A DNA stretch of 47,750 bases. Source: a virus. Below are positions 16,553 through 26,294 of the stretch, piece after piece. The translations under genes were made by a program, and so were the position numbers. The stretch lies in the IMG/VR virus record IMGVR_UViG_3300033149_000701, positions 1-47,750 of that record, one strand, 5' to 3'. The notes under the pieces are model-generated. The model did no database searches, was not told the origin of the DNA, and was given only the letters and a program-made list of their open reading frames with translations. Each line of letters begins with the position of its first letter. Position 1 is the stretch's first letter.

Positions 16553-16756
16553 TTAGATACAAGGAGGACATCCAGTAAATCTTCCATCATACTTAGCATT
16601 GATCTCTCCCGTAGTAGGAAGATTTGATACATAAGTATCTATTGTGTAATTAGCACTAACCCATTGGCCTGATGTAGAACCTCTAGGGGCAGATACATAT
16701 ATAGTACCTTCCTTGTGTTCGGTGGCTGGGCCTTTAGGTTGATAAATTATAGTCAT
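16553..16756 (-). CDS. Small structural-region protein (67 aa)
   Basis: Starts MTIIYQPKGPATEHKEGTIY with GGAG 9 nt upstream and ends in a CPPC motif (FTGCPPCI). It is beta-like, Gly/Thr rich and without a membrane segment. It lies between the connector-adaptor and the zinc-ribbon neck gene with short gaps, so it is probably a minor virion component. No family is recognised. Confidence 0.5.
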   Translation of the reverse strand: MTIIYQPKGPATEHKEGTIYVSAPRGSTSGQWVSANYTIDTYVSNLPTTGEINAKYDGRFTGCPPCI

Positions 16757-16777
16757 TTTATTTTTCTCCAGTTAGTT

Positions 16778-17320
16778 TTAAAACCAATAAACATTCTGAG
16801 GAGCCTGTCCTCCTTGATCCCCGCTATCGCCCATAGGAGGATAAAAATCGTTGGAAACGAAAGGAGACATAACAGCCTTTAAGATGCCACCGCTTTCGTA
16901 CCCGAAATTGTAACCGTCTTTTAATTCTTCATATACTTTACATGGACCATTAGTTAAAAGCTCTTTCAAATATTGCCCGTAGTTACTAGTCTGCAAAACG
17001 GCAGGACCGCATCTTGCAGTAACACCTTGTAACAATGCTTTGTTTCTAAAGTTGCCTTCGTCAGCAATACAAGCTGCTTTTAACACCATTAAACTTATAA
17101 AATCCGTCCCATCACTTTGCCCGATGGGATCTGGCGTAATTGTATAAGCCTCAACATCTACAACATACGAAGAATTGAAATTAACATCAATGGGGAGAAA
17201 ATATGCAGCCGTTATAAGTAACTGCTCTAGCCTGTTGGTGGGATATGTACCCTCTCCGCAACCAGCATCGTTTAGCATAGTTCTCAACATTAATAAGCTT
17301 GTATTTTGCCAACTAGCCAT
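16778..17320 (-). CDS. Head-tail connector/adaptor protein
   Basis: 180 aa, mostly helical at the N-terminus (SLLMLRTMLNDAG, RLEQLLITAAYFLPID), then DFISLMVLKAACIADEG. The pattern of an RLEQLL-type helix, a PDPI-x-Q-x-DGTDF turn and a long second helix is typical of phage head-completion adaptors of the gp6/gp15 class that sit under the portal. It starts at ATG with ATAGG about 8 nt upstream, 5 bp after the preceding stop. The gene order adaptor, small protein, zinc neck, gp10-like, tail-completion, tube agrees with this role. Confidence 0.65.
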   Translation of the reverse strand: MASWQNTSLLMLRTMLNDAGCGEGTYPTNRLEQLLITAAYFLPIDVNFNSSYVVDVEAYTITPDPIGQSDGTDFISLMVLKAACIADEGNFRNKALLQGVTARCGPAVLQTSNYGQYLKELLTNGPCKVYEELKDGYNFGYESGGILKAVMSPFVSNDFYPPMGDSGDQGGQAPQNVYWF

Positions 17321-17325
17321 TTATT

Positions 17326-17634
17326 TTACCTATCTGAAACGTAAAGTATGCCATCGCCTTGTAATATTTGCGACCCGTTTGTATTAACCGTAATTTCAAC
17401 TCTATAAGTTTTTCCTGAAGTTCCAGACTCAATAAACATTTCAACGCTCGCACCGTTGAGTGTTTGTCCAGTGATAACCAAATCGCTTGCGCCACCATCT
17501 ATTTCTTCAGACGTTACGCTAGAAATAGTAGTTATACTTTCTCCAGTAGCCAACAAATTAGAAAAGTCCATAGAAAATTTTCTTTTTTCTGCTGGCTGCT
17601 TACAAAGTCTTTGATTTGCTGTTATGTTTGACAT
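17326..17634 (-). CDS. Small beta-sandwich-like virion protein (102 aa)
   Basis: The N-terminal KQPAEKRKFSMDFSNLLATG leads into Thr/Ser/Gly-rich strands (GESITTISSVTSEEIDGG) and ends TYRVEITVNTNGSQI. This layout matches a common phage structural family in which a [PD]-x-E-x-x-x-[YF]-x-[IM]-D-[WF] segment precedes an Ig-like fold (recalled, not searched). Likely a decoration or fibre-linked protein. Confidence 0.55.
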   Translation of the reverse strand: MSNITANQRLCKQPAEKRKFSMDFSNLLATGESITTISSVTSEEIDGGASDLVITGQTLNGASVEMFIESGTSGKTYRVEITVNTNGSQILQGDGILYVSDR

Positions 17635-17663
17635 ATGTTATAACCTACACCATTTTTATAAAA

Positions 17664-17996
17664 TTACCAAATTCCATCTCTAGGATTAATAATCCAAACG
17701 TTATCCGGTTTTCCAGCTACGCACCAATCGTTACCCCGTTCAGGCACTCGCCATAAAGTTCCTCTTCTGTCAAGTATCCAAAATCTTGTTTCGCCTATAA
17801 TATCTATTGGAAGATTATTTATAGATGAAATTTTAGTTTGTATTTCTATAGGGAATGAAGCTACAACCGTAACGCCAACTTCTGGAACTACTGTTGATGG
17901 ATACCATCCAAAAGTAGAAATTCCAACTAAAGAATCTGTAGATTCTGGGCTAGAATACCAGCCGAAAGTTGAAACAGAAGTTAAGTTTGTTGTCAT
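17664..17996 (-). CDS. Small Trp-rich virion-region protein with STFGWY repeat
   Basis: 110 aa. Two copies of the motif VSTFGWYSS / ISTFGWYPS occur in the first 35 residues, followed by a beta-like body ending in several Trp (RFWILDRRGTLWRVPERGND, then DNVWIINPRDGIW). The ATG overlaps the stop of the 223-aa gene as TAATG. Function is unknown; the short aromatic repeat suggests an interaction surface. Two other small Trp-containing proteins occur in this region (27043-27198 and 28829-29044). Confidence 0.5.
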   Translation of the reverse strand: MTTNLTSVSTFGWYSSPESTDSLVGISTFGWYPSTVVPEVGVTVVASFPIEIQTKISSINNLPIDIIGETRFWILDRRGTLWRVPERGNDWCVAGKPDNVWIINPRDGIW

Positions 17997-18667
17997 TAGC
18001 TTCTCAGTCTTTGATTGCCTGATTTAGTTAGTGTATACAAAATGGTTGAATCGTCTTGTGCGTAAAATTCAAACACCCCGCTACTGCTCTCTGTAATTTT
18101 CCCTTGCGCCATTGACAATAATATGTCCATAATATCGCCAAAAGGCACACCGTCGTATTGTGTTGTATTTAGTTCGTTTATAATGCCCGTAGGCAATGTT
18201 GTTTGTAATGTTGTTGTTTGTGTGTCAATATCTGTTGTTGTCGCTATGCCCGCAGCTATCAAGTCTCCGGTGCTTGGTGCTATTTTATCAATTAAGTTTG
18301 AAACTTGAGCCTGTGCTAGTTTAACATCATCTTCTGTCTTAAATGGCGTTGCTAAATCATCAGAAAATATATTGCCTACAAATTCTGTACTGTCTGATAT
18401 TAGTATTTGCCAATTATTAATTGTAAAAAATGTAGCGCCAAGAAAGTTACCAGCAACCGTAGGGTCACCACCAACCGTTCTTAATGCTGGTACAAATTTT
18501 AAATTTTGTCTTAGTCTACTCCATTCTTTCCAAGCCGAATAAACATCGTCTTGAATATTTATTAAAGACTCTCCATCATTTACAATAATACATCTATTAG
18601 GCCCATCAAATGTTACTTTGTGGTACAATGTCCAGTAATCATTTCCAAACATCTGCCATAGCAACAT
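17996..18667 (-). CDS. Virion structural protein (223 aa)
   Basis: Contains a segment I recall as typical of phage virion proteins: YHKVTFDGPNRCIIVNDGES (about 15-34), DVYSAWKEWSR (about 41-51) and PALRTVGGDPTVAGNFLG (about 60-77), followed by FTINNWQILI. The C-terminal half is Thr-rich and helical (TTTDIDTQTTTLQTTLPTG) and may form an oligomeric stalk. The gene is coupled by TAATG overlaps to both neighbours. Probably part of an appendage or fibre complex. Confidence 0.6.
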   Translation of the reverse strand: MLLWQMFGNDYWTLYHKVTFDGPNRCIIVNDGESLINIQDDVYSAWKEWSRLRQNLKFVPALRTVGGDPTVAGNFLGATFFTINNWQILISDSTEFVGNIFSDDLATPFKTEDDVKLAQAQVSNLIDKIAPSTGDLIAAGIATTTDIDTQTTTLQTTLPTGIINELNTTQYDGVPFGDIMDILLSMAQGKITESSSGVFEFYAQDDSTILYTLTKSGNQRLRS

Positions 18668-20580
18668 TAGATAATCTCATCCCAATTTAGGTTACTTGTT
18701 AAATGAACTGATTTTTTATCCGCTTGAGCTTCTGCTGTTAAAACTATGTTGTGAACACCGTCGCTATAATATTTTTGCTGAAAAAACAAATCTAGATTAT
18801 CTTCTTTACCAAGATGGCTATTTTTGTCGTCTAGTTCAAAATCAAACCATTGTCCGTATATACTGTTCCACCAGAAGCCATGCCCCCAGTCAACGGCAGT
18901 TCCAAAAAATGCACCGCTGCCGGTCGTATCAGAAAATCCTGCACCACTAGGCTTATGACCTATCAAAGCTGCGGTAAATTTGCCGTTATAGGAGCCATAA
19001 TTTGCATTGCTAGAGCCATCAGCTTCGACTCCATTTGCATAACCCGTAGGTGCTATTCTTACTCTGGTTATTGCACCCGCATTATGTTCAACTACTTCAA
19101 TAACAGCTTCTCTGTGATTCTTAATCCCAGCGTCAAATTCTAGTAAATCTCCAGAACTATAGCCTGCACCACCAAGAACAACACCAACGACTTTATTGAT
19201 TCTAAAGCCGGTTGCACCGTCGCCCCACTGAGTAGAACTTCTGTCTGCATTGTGGTTGTTCCATTCCATATCAGCAGCGGCACTATTCTTTCTCAATCTA
19301 ATTATCGCAGGACCGTCTGTTAGTCCAACAATTTTATGAGTTCCAAGGCCAGTAGAAGTTATATCCACCGCTTCTGCATCAACAACAGCGCCAGTATAAG
19401 TGGACGATAATTTAAAGCTATCGTCATCAAGTGTTATAGCATAATAAATACCATAATCTTCTAATCCCGCTACATCTGTGTTGCCATTATTTTGATAAAA
19501 AACAGGAGTTCCATTTACTAGCCCATGATTTTTCAAAGTTATTGTGTCAGTTCCAGAATTTACTGCTGTTGCAGCGTTAAATTCTCTGTCTATTAATGTT
19601 GTTTTTGCCCTAGCTCCCATAATAGGAATTTCGCCAACAGTAGAATCTATAACCCTTACATCTCTTTGAGCGTTTGCATGATTAAATGAGGGTTGTTCTG
19701 TTTCATTTGAATATCTAAAAGCAGTAAGTTTATTTATTTTGATAGTTGTAGACTGTGCAGGCGTTCCAGCACCATTGTTGATAACTTCTGCATTGAATGG
19801 TAAAGAGCTAATCGGGTTTGGGTTTCTTGGGAAACTCGCATTATTAGAGAATACAAACCTGTGCGCTACAATTTTTTCGCCTCTATCATTAAAAACGCCA
19901 AATTCAGCAACGCCGACACCATCATTCGGAACACTTATGAAATAATTATTTATTCTTGTTATGTCTATAGTAAAGGCTTGGTTGTCAGTTCCATTAAGAG
20001 AATTAACATTGAAATCACCTTGCTCAACTACTGTATTAACTGTAGAGCCACTACTATTAGTTCTGTGTCCAACGCAAATTACAGTATTTCCACCCGTATC
20101 TAAACCACCGCTAATATCAAAATCAGTATTAGTTCCATTAGATTCTAATATTTCCCAATAAAAACCTTGGTCTTCATTGTAAACGCCAAACCTTCTGGTT
20201 ACAGCCGGAGTTTCTTCTGTAGTAGCAACTGCAAATTGAAATTCTGTATTCGTACCTCTACTCAAAGGAGTGTAGAAATGAGTAGACTGTTTGGCTTTTA
20301 GCCCAGCAGTAGCCCCTCCGGTTGAAAGTTCTAAAGCCCTCGTGGTTTGATTGCCAATATGAGTAGCACTAGACACGACTTCGCAACTTTCTATTGTGTC
20401 TAAATCCATATTCTTTATAGTTTCGCCCACTGAAAAGTTCGTCTCTGTAGGAAGAACCACATTTTTAATATATAAAATACTATTAGATGTGTCTGTGGAC
20501 AAAACTTCGCCATAAGCACCGCTTGTTTGACCTTGAACTGTATTAAGCACCGCTTGTTTGACCTTGAACTGTATCACCAA
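18667..20580 (-). pseudogene. Appendage/fibre protein, C-terminal part of a split gene (637 codons)
   Basis: This frame and the 204-aa frame upstream share the residues TVQGQTSGA because of an exact 31-bp tandem duplication at their junction. Removing one copy gives a single 2460-bp, 819-aa reading frame from 21157 to 18667. In the joined protein, GDTVQGQTSGA leads directly into YGEVLSTDTSNS. The apparent start codons in this frame lie inside or next to the duplicate and have no convincing ribosome binding site. The body is beta-rich, Asn/Gly/Thr rich, with YCDIY-type hinge segments and a HFYTPLSRGTNTEFQF segment, like phage fibre or virion-surface proteins. The break is either a sequence error or a real inactivating mutation. 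Confidence 0.75.
20513..20574. repeat. Exact 31-bp tandem duplication breaking a structural gene
   Basis: Positions 20513-20543 and 20544-20574 are identical over 31 bp, starting TAAGCACCGCTTG. Because 31 is not a multiple of three, the duplication shifts the frame between the 204-codon and 637-codon parts of the same gene. Confidence 0.95.
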
Positions 20581-21157
20581 CAGTAAAACCAGAACCTATA
20601 TTAACGCCATTATTGTACTTTAATCCTATCACAACAGAAACAAGCCCCGGATCAGGACTATTAACAACATAATCAAAATTAAAAGCCCTAGCAACCGTTA
20701 AATCTAAAGTTTGCAGTGCATCATTACTATCCAAACTTCCGTCAGGGAGTGTTACTTTAAGTTCATTTTGGTCTGTTACTCCAGCCCTTCTTTCAGGGTT
20801 CATTCCATCAACCAAAACTTGGTTTTGTATATAGTATGTCGTGACAGGCTGGCCTTCTCCAGAAGTCAAATTTACATTGGCGAAATAAACGCCACCAACT
20901 TTTAATTGCGCATCATCTGCGAAAGTTCCAGAGGTATCGCTTAAATATAAAGCGCCTTCATTAGCACTAAAACCAGCAGTATTGACCCCTTCAACTGTGC
21001 CTTGCGCTCCAGCATCGGTTGTAACGACATCGCCAACCTGAAATACTTTTCCAGACTGCAAAGTGTCAAAATATAGCAATGTCCTTTCGGTCGTGCTTAT
21101 TTTTTTTCCAGTGCTATCTGGGGGTATTTGCACCGAGCCTGTATTTAAATGTGTCAT
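20543..21157 (-). CDS. Appendage/fibre protein, N-terminal part of a split gene (204 aa)
   Basis: Starts MTHLNTGSVQIPPDSTGKK with AGGGA about 7 nt upstream. Two similar modules appear: GKVFQVGDVVTTDAGAQGTV and GSGFTVGDTVQGQTSGA, each a short beta module of the kind found in phage surface proteins, and the broken continuation has SVGETIKNMD. The frame ends right at the duplicated 31 bp, so the native product should continue into the 637-codon frame. It follows the strong terminator at 21184-21219. Confidence 0.75.
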   Translation of the reverse strand: MTHLNTGSVQIPPDSTGKKISTTERTLLYFDTLQSGKVFQVGDVVTTDAGAQGTVEGVNTAGFSANEGALYLSDTSGTFADDAQLKVGGVYFANVNLTSGEGQPVTTYYIQNQVLVDGMNPERRAGVTDQNELKVTLPDGSLDSNDALQTLDLTVARAFNFDYVVNSPDPGLVSVVIGLKYNNGVNIGSGFTVGDTVQGQTSGA

Positions 21158-21183
21158 ATGCTATTCCCTACTAACTATTGTAT

Positions 21184-21219
21184 TAAAACAAACCTGCCCC
21201 TATATTATATAGGAGCAGG
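21184..21219 (-). terminator. Intrinsic terminator after the 842-aa gene
   Basis: The minus-strand stem CCTGCTCCTATA / TATAGGGGCAGG has 12 pairs with one T-G wobble that pairs only on the minus strand and a 3-nt loop. It is followed by TTTGTTTTA. The strand-specific wobble fixes the orientation. It separates the 842-aa gene from the next appendage gene. Confidence 0.9.
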
Positions 21220-21243
21220 ATTGAATAAGTTTTAAATATAATT

Positions 21244-23772
21244 TTAGGTGTTGCTATAGTTTCTTTCAAGTGCGGATACAAGCGAGAATACATTAGTAGA
21301 CTGTCTTGTTACCGTACCTGCGGTAGAAACGTACTGAGCGGTATTTAGCCCGATAGCAACAATCGTCACTGGGGCATTTTCGCCAGCAGAAGCCGCACCT
21401 CTTTGCGTATTATTATCAAAGTCAAATTCAAAATCAATCGGAGATGCCGATGGATCATTTGAAACCATATCATTATTTGAAGTATCTTGAACAATGATTG
21501 CTTCGTCAGTACCGTAATCACGACCAGTGTTATCACCAGCATCATCATTGGTAAAGAATACAACAATCTTCGTTGCAGAATCATCAAGAAGGTTAGCATT
21601 AACAGTAATGGAAATGATAGACAAGAAAGCAAAGTTTCTGCTATTACCAAGTATATCTTCAAAGGTTACATTGTTTTTATCGTTTGCATTGAGATCGTCA
21701 ATGAACAAGTTCAATGTAGTACCGTTTGGAGAAGCAAAACTCATTAAGAGTTCTGTAATATCACCACGGAAAACACCGCTTGCCGTACTGATATCAGCCA
21801 CAGTTCTAAAGTCTCCGTCGTTAAGATCAGTAGCGAAACCACGACGAAGCTGTTTCTGTAGCCATTGGAAACAGTTGGCCAAAGTACCATTATTTCCAAA
21901 CAGTCTCCAGTTAAAGCTGTATGCTGTATTTTGAGGACTTCTGATAAATCCATTTTCACCACTCAAAATAGCGGTTGTATCAAGAACGTTGTTTGTGAAA
22001 GTATTATCAGTAAGCAGAGTAGAATTAGTACCCTCACCATTTACAATACCTGTAATCACATAAGAACCATCGTTTCCAGCATCTTCCGCACTGCCAACTC
22101 TAATAATACCACCGACGACATATCCAGAGTTAGTAAAGTTAATTGGAGTAGCACCAGAAGATATAATGTCGTTTCCGATAAACTGGATAGTGTGCGCTGG
22201 AATAGTAGTTGCAACTTCTTTTTTATATTGCAGGTACATACCAGCACGATAAACTTCAAAGTTGTAATCGGCAGCAGTTTGTGTTGTTGGGAATGGTTGA
22301 TCTTGTGTATCAAGAACAACATTTGTACCATCAGTAACACTAAGAACCTTATAAGTACCAACATTGCCTTCTACCGAAGTAGATCCAGAAGCAAGAATTC
22401 CAACAATGTCTCCAGCAGCAACGCCAGATCCAGAGAAGTCTGAAGTATCACTGTTAAGAGTACCAGAAAGATCTGAACCACCAATATTCTGTAAACGACC
22501 ATCACTTCTTTCGTTAGCTCTTCTTCTGCTATAAACAGTAGCTGTAATGTCTGTTTCTGCTGGAACAGCAACAGTAGGCTCTTGCAACAAAGTAAGCTGA
22601 GTGGCACTATCAACAGAAATAACTTCAAAGAAATCGTCATTTATAGCCGCATCAGCGCCTTGAAGCCTAACAAAGTCTTTTGTGGTAACGCCTGAGCCAA
22701 CAAGGTCGCCAGCGTCAAAAGTCACCGTAAATGTATTTTCTTGTGCTGTAGCTGCACTAGCAGACGTATCAGCATCGGCAGCAGTAAACAAGATAGTACC
22801 TGTTTGGTAAACTTTATTACCGCCAGCAAGATCTCCATCTGAATCAACGATAGCTGGGTCGTCAGTATGCGTAACAGGAAATCTATTAACAATAGTTTCT
22901 AACTGACTAACACCAATATCTGCAATTTCTGATTGAGCGTATGATTTGCCCTTTTTACGAGCATAAATTGTCAAGAAGTTACGAAGGTCTGCGCCTCCGT
23001 CTCCAGAAACCAAAATAGCTTGGTTTACAGGTCCGGTCAATACAAAGTTTCTAGGATCTGTAGGAGTTCCAGAAGTTGAATCTACCTGCTGATAATAAAC
23101 TTGAGTATCAGAATCCAAAGCACCCAGAGTAATAACTCCAGCGTATCTCTGAAGAGTTTGACCTGCCAAACTAATTGCAGCCCATCCACCAGTACGAATC
23201 AAGTTTCTTGTATCGTCATCTCTCCAGTTCCAGTCTGCATGAGTCGGACCACCAATTTCAAATTGCTCTCTCGTGATAGACTCAAGAGGAAATACGAACT
23301 GAATCAAGTCAACAAAACCAGCGCCCTGAGTCTTCCATTCTTCTTTAAGAAAAGAGTAAACAGCCTGCAACGTAGCACCGTCAGTAACAGTACCTCCAGT
23401 ACCACTAACAACTGCATAGTTAATATCTGTTTCACCAGTAGCGCCAAAAGATTCTCCTGCCGGACCTTCTACTAAAAGACCAGTAGTTCCAACCAAACCC
23501 GTAATGGTCCAGTGATTGATATTTTGACCATTGAGAACAACTAATATATCCCCACTAACAACACCAGAACTAGAAAAGTTTCTAGTGGTATCTTGAAATC
23601 TGTAAGGATAAGCTTGGTCGCCTTGCGTTCTACCTACGCCTGTTTCTGCCAAAGTATTATATGAGACTTTAGGAAGAGATGAGCGGACAGGTTGAATAGC
23701 AATTTTTTGATTATAATAGTCAACCAATACCTGCAACCTGTCTAGATTGTCAGGATCTGTGATAATTGCCAT
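21244..23772 (-). CDS. Large virion structural/appendage protein (842 aa)
   Basis: Starts MAIITDPDNLDRLQVLVDYY with GGAG 8 nt upstream. After a helical N-terminus and a QPVRSSLPKVSYNTLAETG segment it consists of many beta modules with repeated GxxVxxGDIxxI[LV] patterns (SGVVSGDILVVLNGQ, SGVAAGDIVGILASG, SGVTTKDFVRLQG). These look like a chain of similar small barrel domains. A central segment (FVDLIQFVFPLESITREQF) is more helical. No sheath-type or enzyme motif is seen. With its strong ribosome binding site and own terminator it is likely abundant; an appendage or collar fibre is plausible. Confidence 0.65.
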   Translation of the reverse strand: MAIITDPDNLDRLQVLVDYYNQKIAIQPVRSSLPKVSYNTLAETGVGRTQGDQAYPYRFQDTTRNFSSSGVVSGDILVVLNGQNINHWTITGLVGTTGLLVEGPAGESFGATGETDINYAVVSGTGGTVTDGATLQAVYSFLKEEWKTQGAGFVDLIQFVFPLESITREQFEIGGPTHADWNWRDDDTRNLIRTGGWAAISLAGQTLQRYAGVITLGALDSDTQVYYQQVDSTSGTPTDPRNFVLTGPVNQAILVSGDGGADLRNFLTIYARKKGKSYAQSEIADIGVSQLETIVNRFPVTHTDDPAIVDSDGDLAGGNKVYQTGTILFTAADADTSASAATAQENTFTVTFDAGDLVGSGVTTKDFVRLQGADAAINDDFFEVISVDSATQLTLLQEPTVAVPAETDITATVYSRRRANERSDGRLQNIGGSDLSGTLNSDTSDFSGSGVAAGDIVGILASGSTSVEGNVGTYKVLSVTDGTNVVLDTQDQPFPTTQTAADYNFEVYRAGMYLQYKKEVATTIPAHTIQFIGNDIISSGATPINFTNSGYVVGGIIRVGSAEDAGNDGSYVITGIVNGEGTNSTLLTDNTFTNNVLDTTAILSGENGFIRSPQNTAYSFNWRLFGNNGTLANCFQWLQKQLRRGFATDLNDGDFRTVADISTASGVFRGDITELLMSFASPNGTTLNLFIDDLNANDKNNVTFEDILGNSRNFAFLSIISITVNANLLDDSATKIVVFFTNDDAGDNTGRDYGTDEAIIVQDTSNNDMVSNDPSASPIDFEFDFDNNTQRGAASAGENAPVTIVAIGLNTAQYVSTAGTVTRQSTNVFSLVSALERNYSNT

Positions 23773-23775
23773 ATT

Positions 23776-24021
23776 CTATTCTCCATTAATTTTTGTTTCA
23801 GGTATACCTAGCGCCTCTCGGCGCAATTTCATTTTTCGTTCGTATCTCTTACACTTGCCGCATTCTTCACAATAAAAATAACCGGTTTCTTGATCAATGA
23901 AGCATTTGTTCATAAACAGAATTGAACGACCACATTTCTCGTCAGAACAAGTCAATGGATCTGGATCTGGAGAGAATGTGTTGATAAAGCCATATTGTAT
24001 GTTTTTTTGCTTTTCACTCAT
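23776..24021 (-). CDS. Small zinc-finger-like protein (81 aa)
   Basis: Cys pattern CSDEKC (about 25-30), C40 and FYCEECGKCKRYERK (about 49-63) suggests one or two zinc knuckles. The C-terminus is basic (KRYERKMKLRREALG). It lies 3 bp upstream of the 842-aa gene in the transcript and is probably co-translated. It could be a small assembly factor or nucleic-acid binder; nothing in the sequence decides this. Confidence 0.55.
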   Translation of the reverse strand: MSEKQKNIQYGFINTFSPDPDPLTCSDEKCGRSILFMNKCFIDQETGYFYCEECGKCKRYERKMKLRREALGIPETKINGE

Positions 24022-24032
24022 AAATACACCTT

Positions 24033-24998
24033 TTAACTTGGATTTTCGTAGTTTCTATCAAATACTTGATTTATCTTAATTGTGTTAGGGCTGGCAGTTA
24101 AAATATTATCATTTTGTCTGAAATACACATAATCATTATTTACTACAACAATATCAGCACTAAAATCACCCGTATAGTTATAGTTATATACAAAGGTTCC
24201 GTCATCTTCTGTTTCAATACCAGCTAGCTCTTCTGGTGGATTTTTACCAGTTTTATATATCCTAACCTCAGAACCTACTACAATATCCGTGAGGGTTAAT
24301 TGCACTGTATTTTCAATAGTTATAGTGCTATCAACATTTCCGCTGATAGCAGTGGCTGGATTAGCAGTGTTGGTGGCTTGAATTGTTATATCATTAGCTT
24401 CTGTAGAACTGCTGTTAATATCAAATGAATTTGCTGCAAATTGTAAGTTATCGTAGACATATGGGCCTTCTACTGGGCAAGCACCGCCAGCGCCTTGCGT
24501 ATAAGTCCCTGTAATATTGGTTCCGTATATTCTAAATGTTTGACCATTAGCCAATCCAGACCAAGTAAATACTATGTAAGCATCATCCCACTGGGCTTTA
24601 GTTCCTGCTAAACTGCCAAAAGAAAAATTAGCAGTATTCTTAATACCATCTGCCGTAGTAGCAACTGTTTGACGATCTGTTAAAGGATTAGTAGTATCAT
24701 TATCAGCATCATATATCTGGGCTGTACAGGAGCCTGCACCACCGGGTACAAATTGGGCCTCCTTTTCAACCCTGATACCTAGAGTATCCATAGAAGAAAA
24801 ATCTGAATCAACATCACTCAAAGAAAACCAAGCCTGAGTAGTAGTATTACTGGTATTATTAGAAACCCAGTCTGAAGAACTACTATCTGGATCATCATTA
24901 CAATGTGTGTAAAATGGAGGGGTAGACCCAGCATCGTGCTGAACAGCACCGCCAATTGTAGCATCACCAGTTAGAGTTAAGTCTGTTAGTGTGGCCAT
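24033..24998 (-). CDS. Virion structural/fibre protein (321 aa)
   Basis: Starts MATLTDLTLTGDATIGGAVQ with AAAGG 6 nt upstream; an N-terminus of this kind is common in phage tail and fibre proteins. The middle resembles a galactose-binding-like jelly roll (WFSLSDVDSDFSSMDTLGIR, then AQWDDAYIVFTWSGL). The C-terminal domain (TLTDIVVGSEVRIYKTGKNP, then FVYNYNYTGDFSADIVVVNN) looks like a small beta domain found in virion proteins. It belongs to the block of surface proteins between capsid and neck genes. Confidence 0.6.
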   Translation of the reverse strand: MATLTDLTLTGDATIGGAVQHDAGSTPPFYTHCNDDPDSSSSDWVSNNTSNTTTQAWFSLSDVDSDFSSMDTLGIRVEKEAQFVPGGAGSCTAQIYDADNDTTNPLTDRQTVATTADGIKNTANFSFGSLAGTKAQWDDAYIVFTWSGLANGQTFRIYGTNITGTYTQGAGGACPVEGPYVYDNLQFAANSFDINSSSTEANDITIQATNTANPATAISGNVDSTITIENTVQLTLTDIVVGSEVRIYKTGKNPPEELAGIETEDDGTFVYNYNYTGDFSADIVVVNNDYVYFRQNDNILTASPNTIKINQVFDRNYENPS

Positions 24999-25013
24999 TT
25001 TTTACCTTTATTA

Positions 25014-26294
25014 TTAACAGAATGGATGCTCAATAGCACCGCTTCCAAGATTTGCAATAAAACTACTATTTTTAATATCATAACCGCTATTCCAAATAAT
25101 AGCAGCACGATCACCACTATAGTTTTGAAATGTTGAGTTTCTTATTTCAACACCGCTGCTAGCGTTAAATTGCTCTGAACTATCAATAACAGATCCAATA
25201 AATTCGTCACCGCTAACAGCACTAAACCAATTTAGTTCGCCATTAAAATTTCTTATCGTTGAGCCATATATCAAACAACTATCTACATTACCATCATTAA
25301 AATTAAAAGATAAATCGTAATCATTATTGCCAAGAAATATAATACCATTTCTCCCTCTAGCAGAGTCACCATCGCCAACCTTTTCGCCAAGATTCACAAA
25401 AGTTCCAGACGTAGAATTACCAACAATGTTTATTTTTTGAAAGTTTGTTGGGATACTATTAACAAATTGAATGGTCGATGAAGTATCTATATACTTAGGA
25501 TTATTAAATGCAACAACTGTATTAATATCATCAAAAGAAGTATAAGCGTTAACACCGCTTCCTATTTCTAGATATCCTTGATATTGCACAATCTGACCGT
25601 CTGAATCTAGGTTTTTAATAGCCCCATATTGATTGTTATCAGTCCCCTCATCGGCATCTCTTAAATCTTTAAACCCAGCGTCACGAGTTCCCGAACCAAA
25701 AATTCTTAATCCAGACCCAACATCTATAGCATCAACAATAGCAGCATCAGCACCACCTTTCGCGTTGCTATCGGCTACAAAGAAAATGCCAATACCGCGA
25801 ATATTAGATAGGCTGCTTGCTGCAAAAGTACCACCAGACTGAGTGGGGCGTGTAGTCGGGTCTATAACCATTTTTTGAAAACCGCCCGGATAGTTTTCTG
25901 CACCATAAAACGTCCAAGTCGCCCAAGAGTTAGAAATATTAGCATTGTCTGTAATAACAACGCCGAAACCGCCTCTAGCGGTACTAGTTATGGTTCCAGT
26001 TGAAGTGGGAGCGAGAAGCGCATTGCCCCAGACCCAAATAAGCTGACCTTCGTTTGCACCACCAGAAGTAAAGTCAAAGCTAGTAGTACCACCATCGTCA
26101 AAATGTAAAAATTGCAATTTAGAAGCTGATGGATAATCCATAGCTATAGCAGCACTGCCTTGTTTAAACAAAGAAGCTAAAGCCTCACTCGGACCAGCAC
26201 CACCACCAGTAATCTTAGTCGCTGTGTAGTTAGTGATAGCCTCTGCGGCATCGGCTCTTGATCCAATAAATTCTACTGTTAAAGGCGTAGGCAT
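25014..26294 (-). CDS. Beta-helix-like virion surface protein (426 aa)
   Basis: The N-terminal helix (DAAEAITNYTATKITG) is followed by a long beta-rich region. From about residue 300 it has repeated Asn-rich turns with ladder-like spacing (GIIFLGNNDYDLSFNFND, SCLIYGSTIRNFNGEL, VEIRNSTFQNYSGDRA, YDIKNSSFIANLG), typical of right-handed parallel beta-helices. The ATG overlaps the stop of the 249-aa gene as TAATG. It could be a receptor-binding or glycan-binding spike; no catalytic residues can be assigned. Confidence 0.65.
   Translation of the reverse strand: MPTPLTVEFIGSRADAAEAITNYTATKITGGGAGPSEALASLFKQGSAAIAMDYPSASKLQFLHFDDGGTTSFDFTSGGANEGQLIWVWGNALLAPTSTGTITSTARGGFGVVITDNANISNSWATWTFYGAENYPGGFQKMVIDPTTRPTQSGGTFAASSLSNIRGIGIFFVADSNAKGGADAAIVDAIDVGSGLRIFGSGTRDAGFKDLRDADEGTDNNQYGAIKNLDSDGQIVQYQGYLEIGSGVNAYTSFDDINTVVAFNNPKYIDTSSTIQFVNSIPTNFQKINIVGNSTSGTFVNLGEKVGDGDSARGRNGIIFLGNNDYDLSFNFNDGNVDSCLIYGSTIRNFNGELNWFSAVSGDEFIGSVIDSSEQFNASSGVEIRNSTFQNYSGDRAAIIWNSGYDIKNSSFIANLGSGAIEHPFC

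Noticed and set aside
21244-23772. 842-aa protein considered as a tail sheath
   Set aside because: It lies in the appendage block away from the tail tube, consists of repeated small beta modules and lacks recognisable sheath features; without it no sheath is seen in the window.
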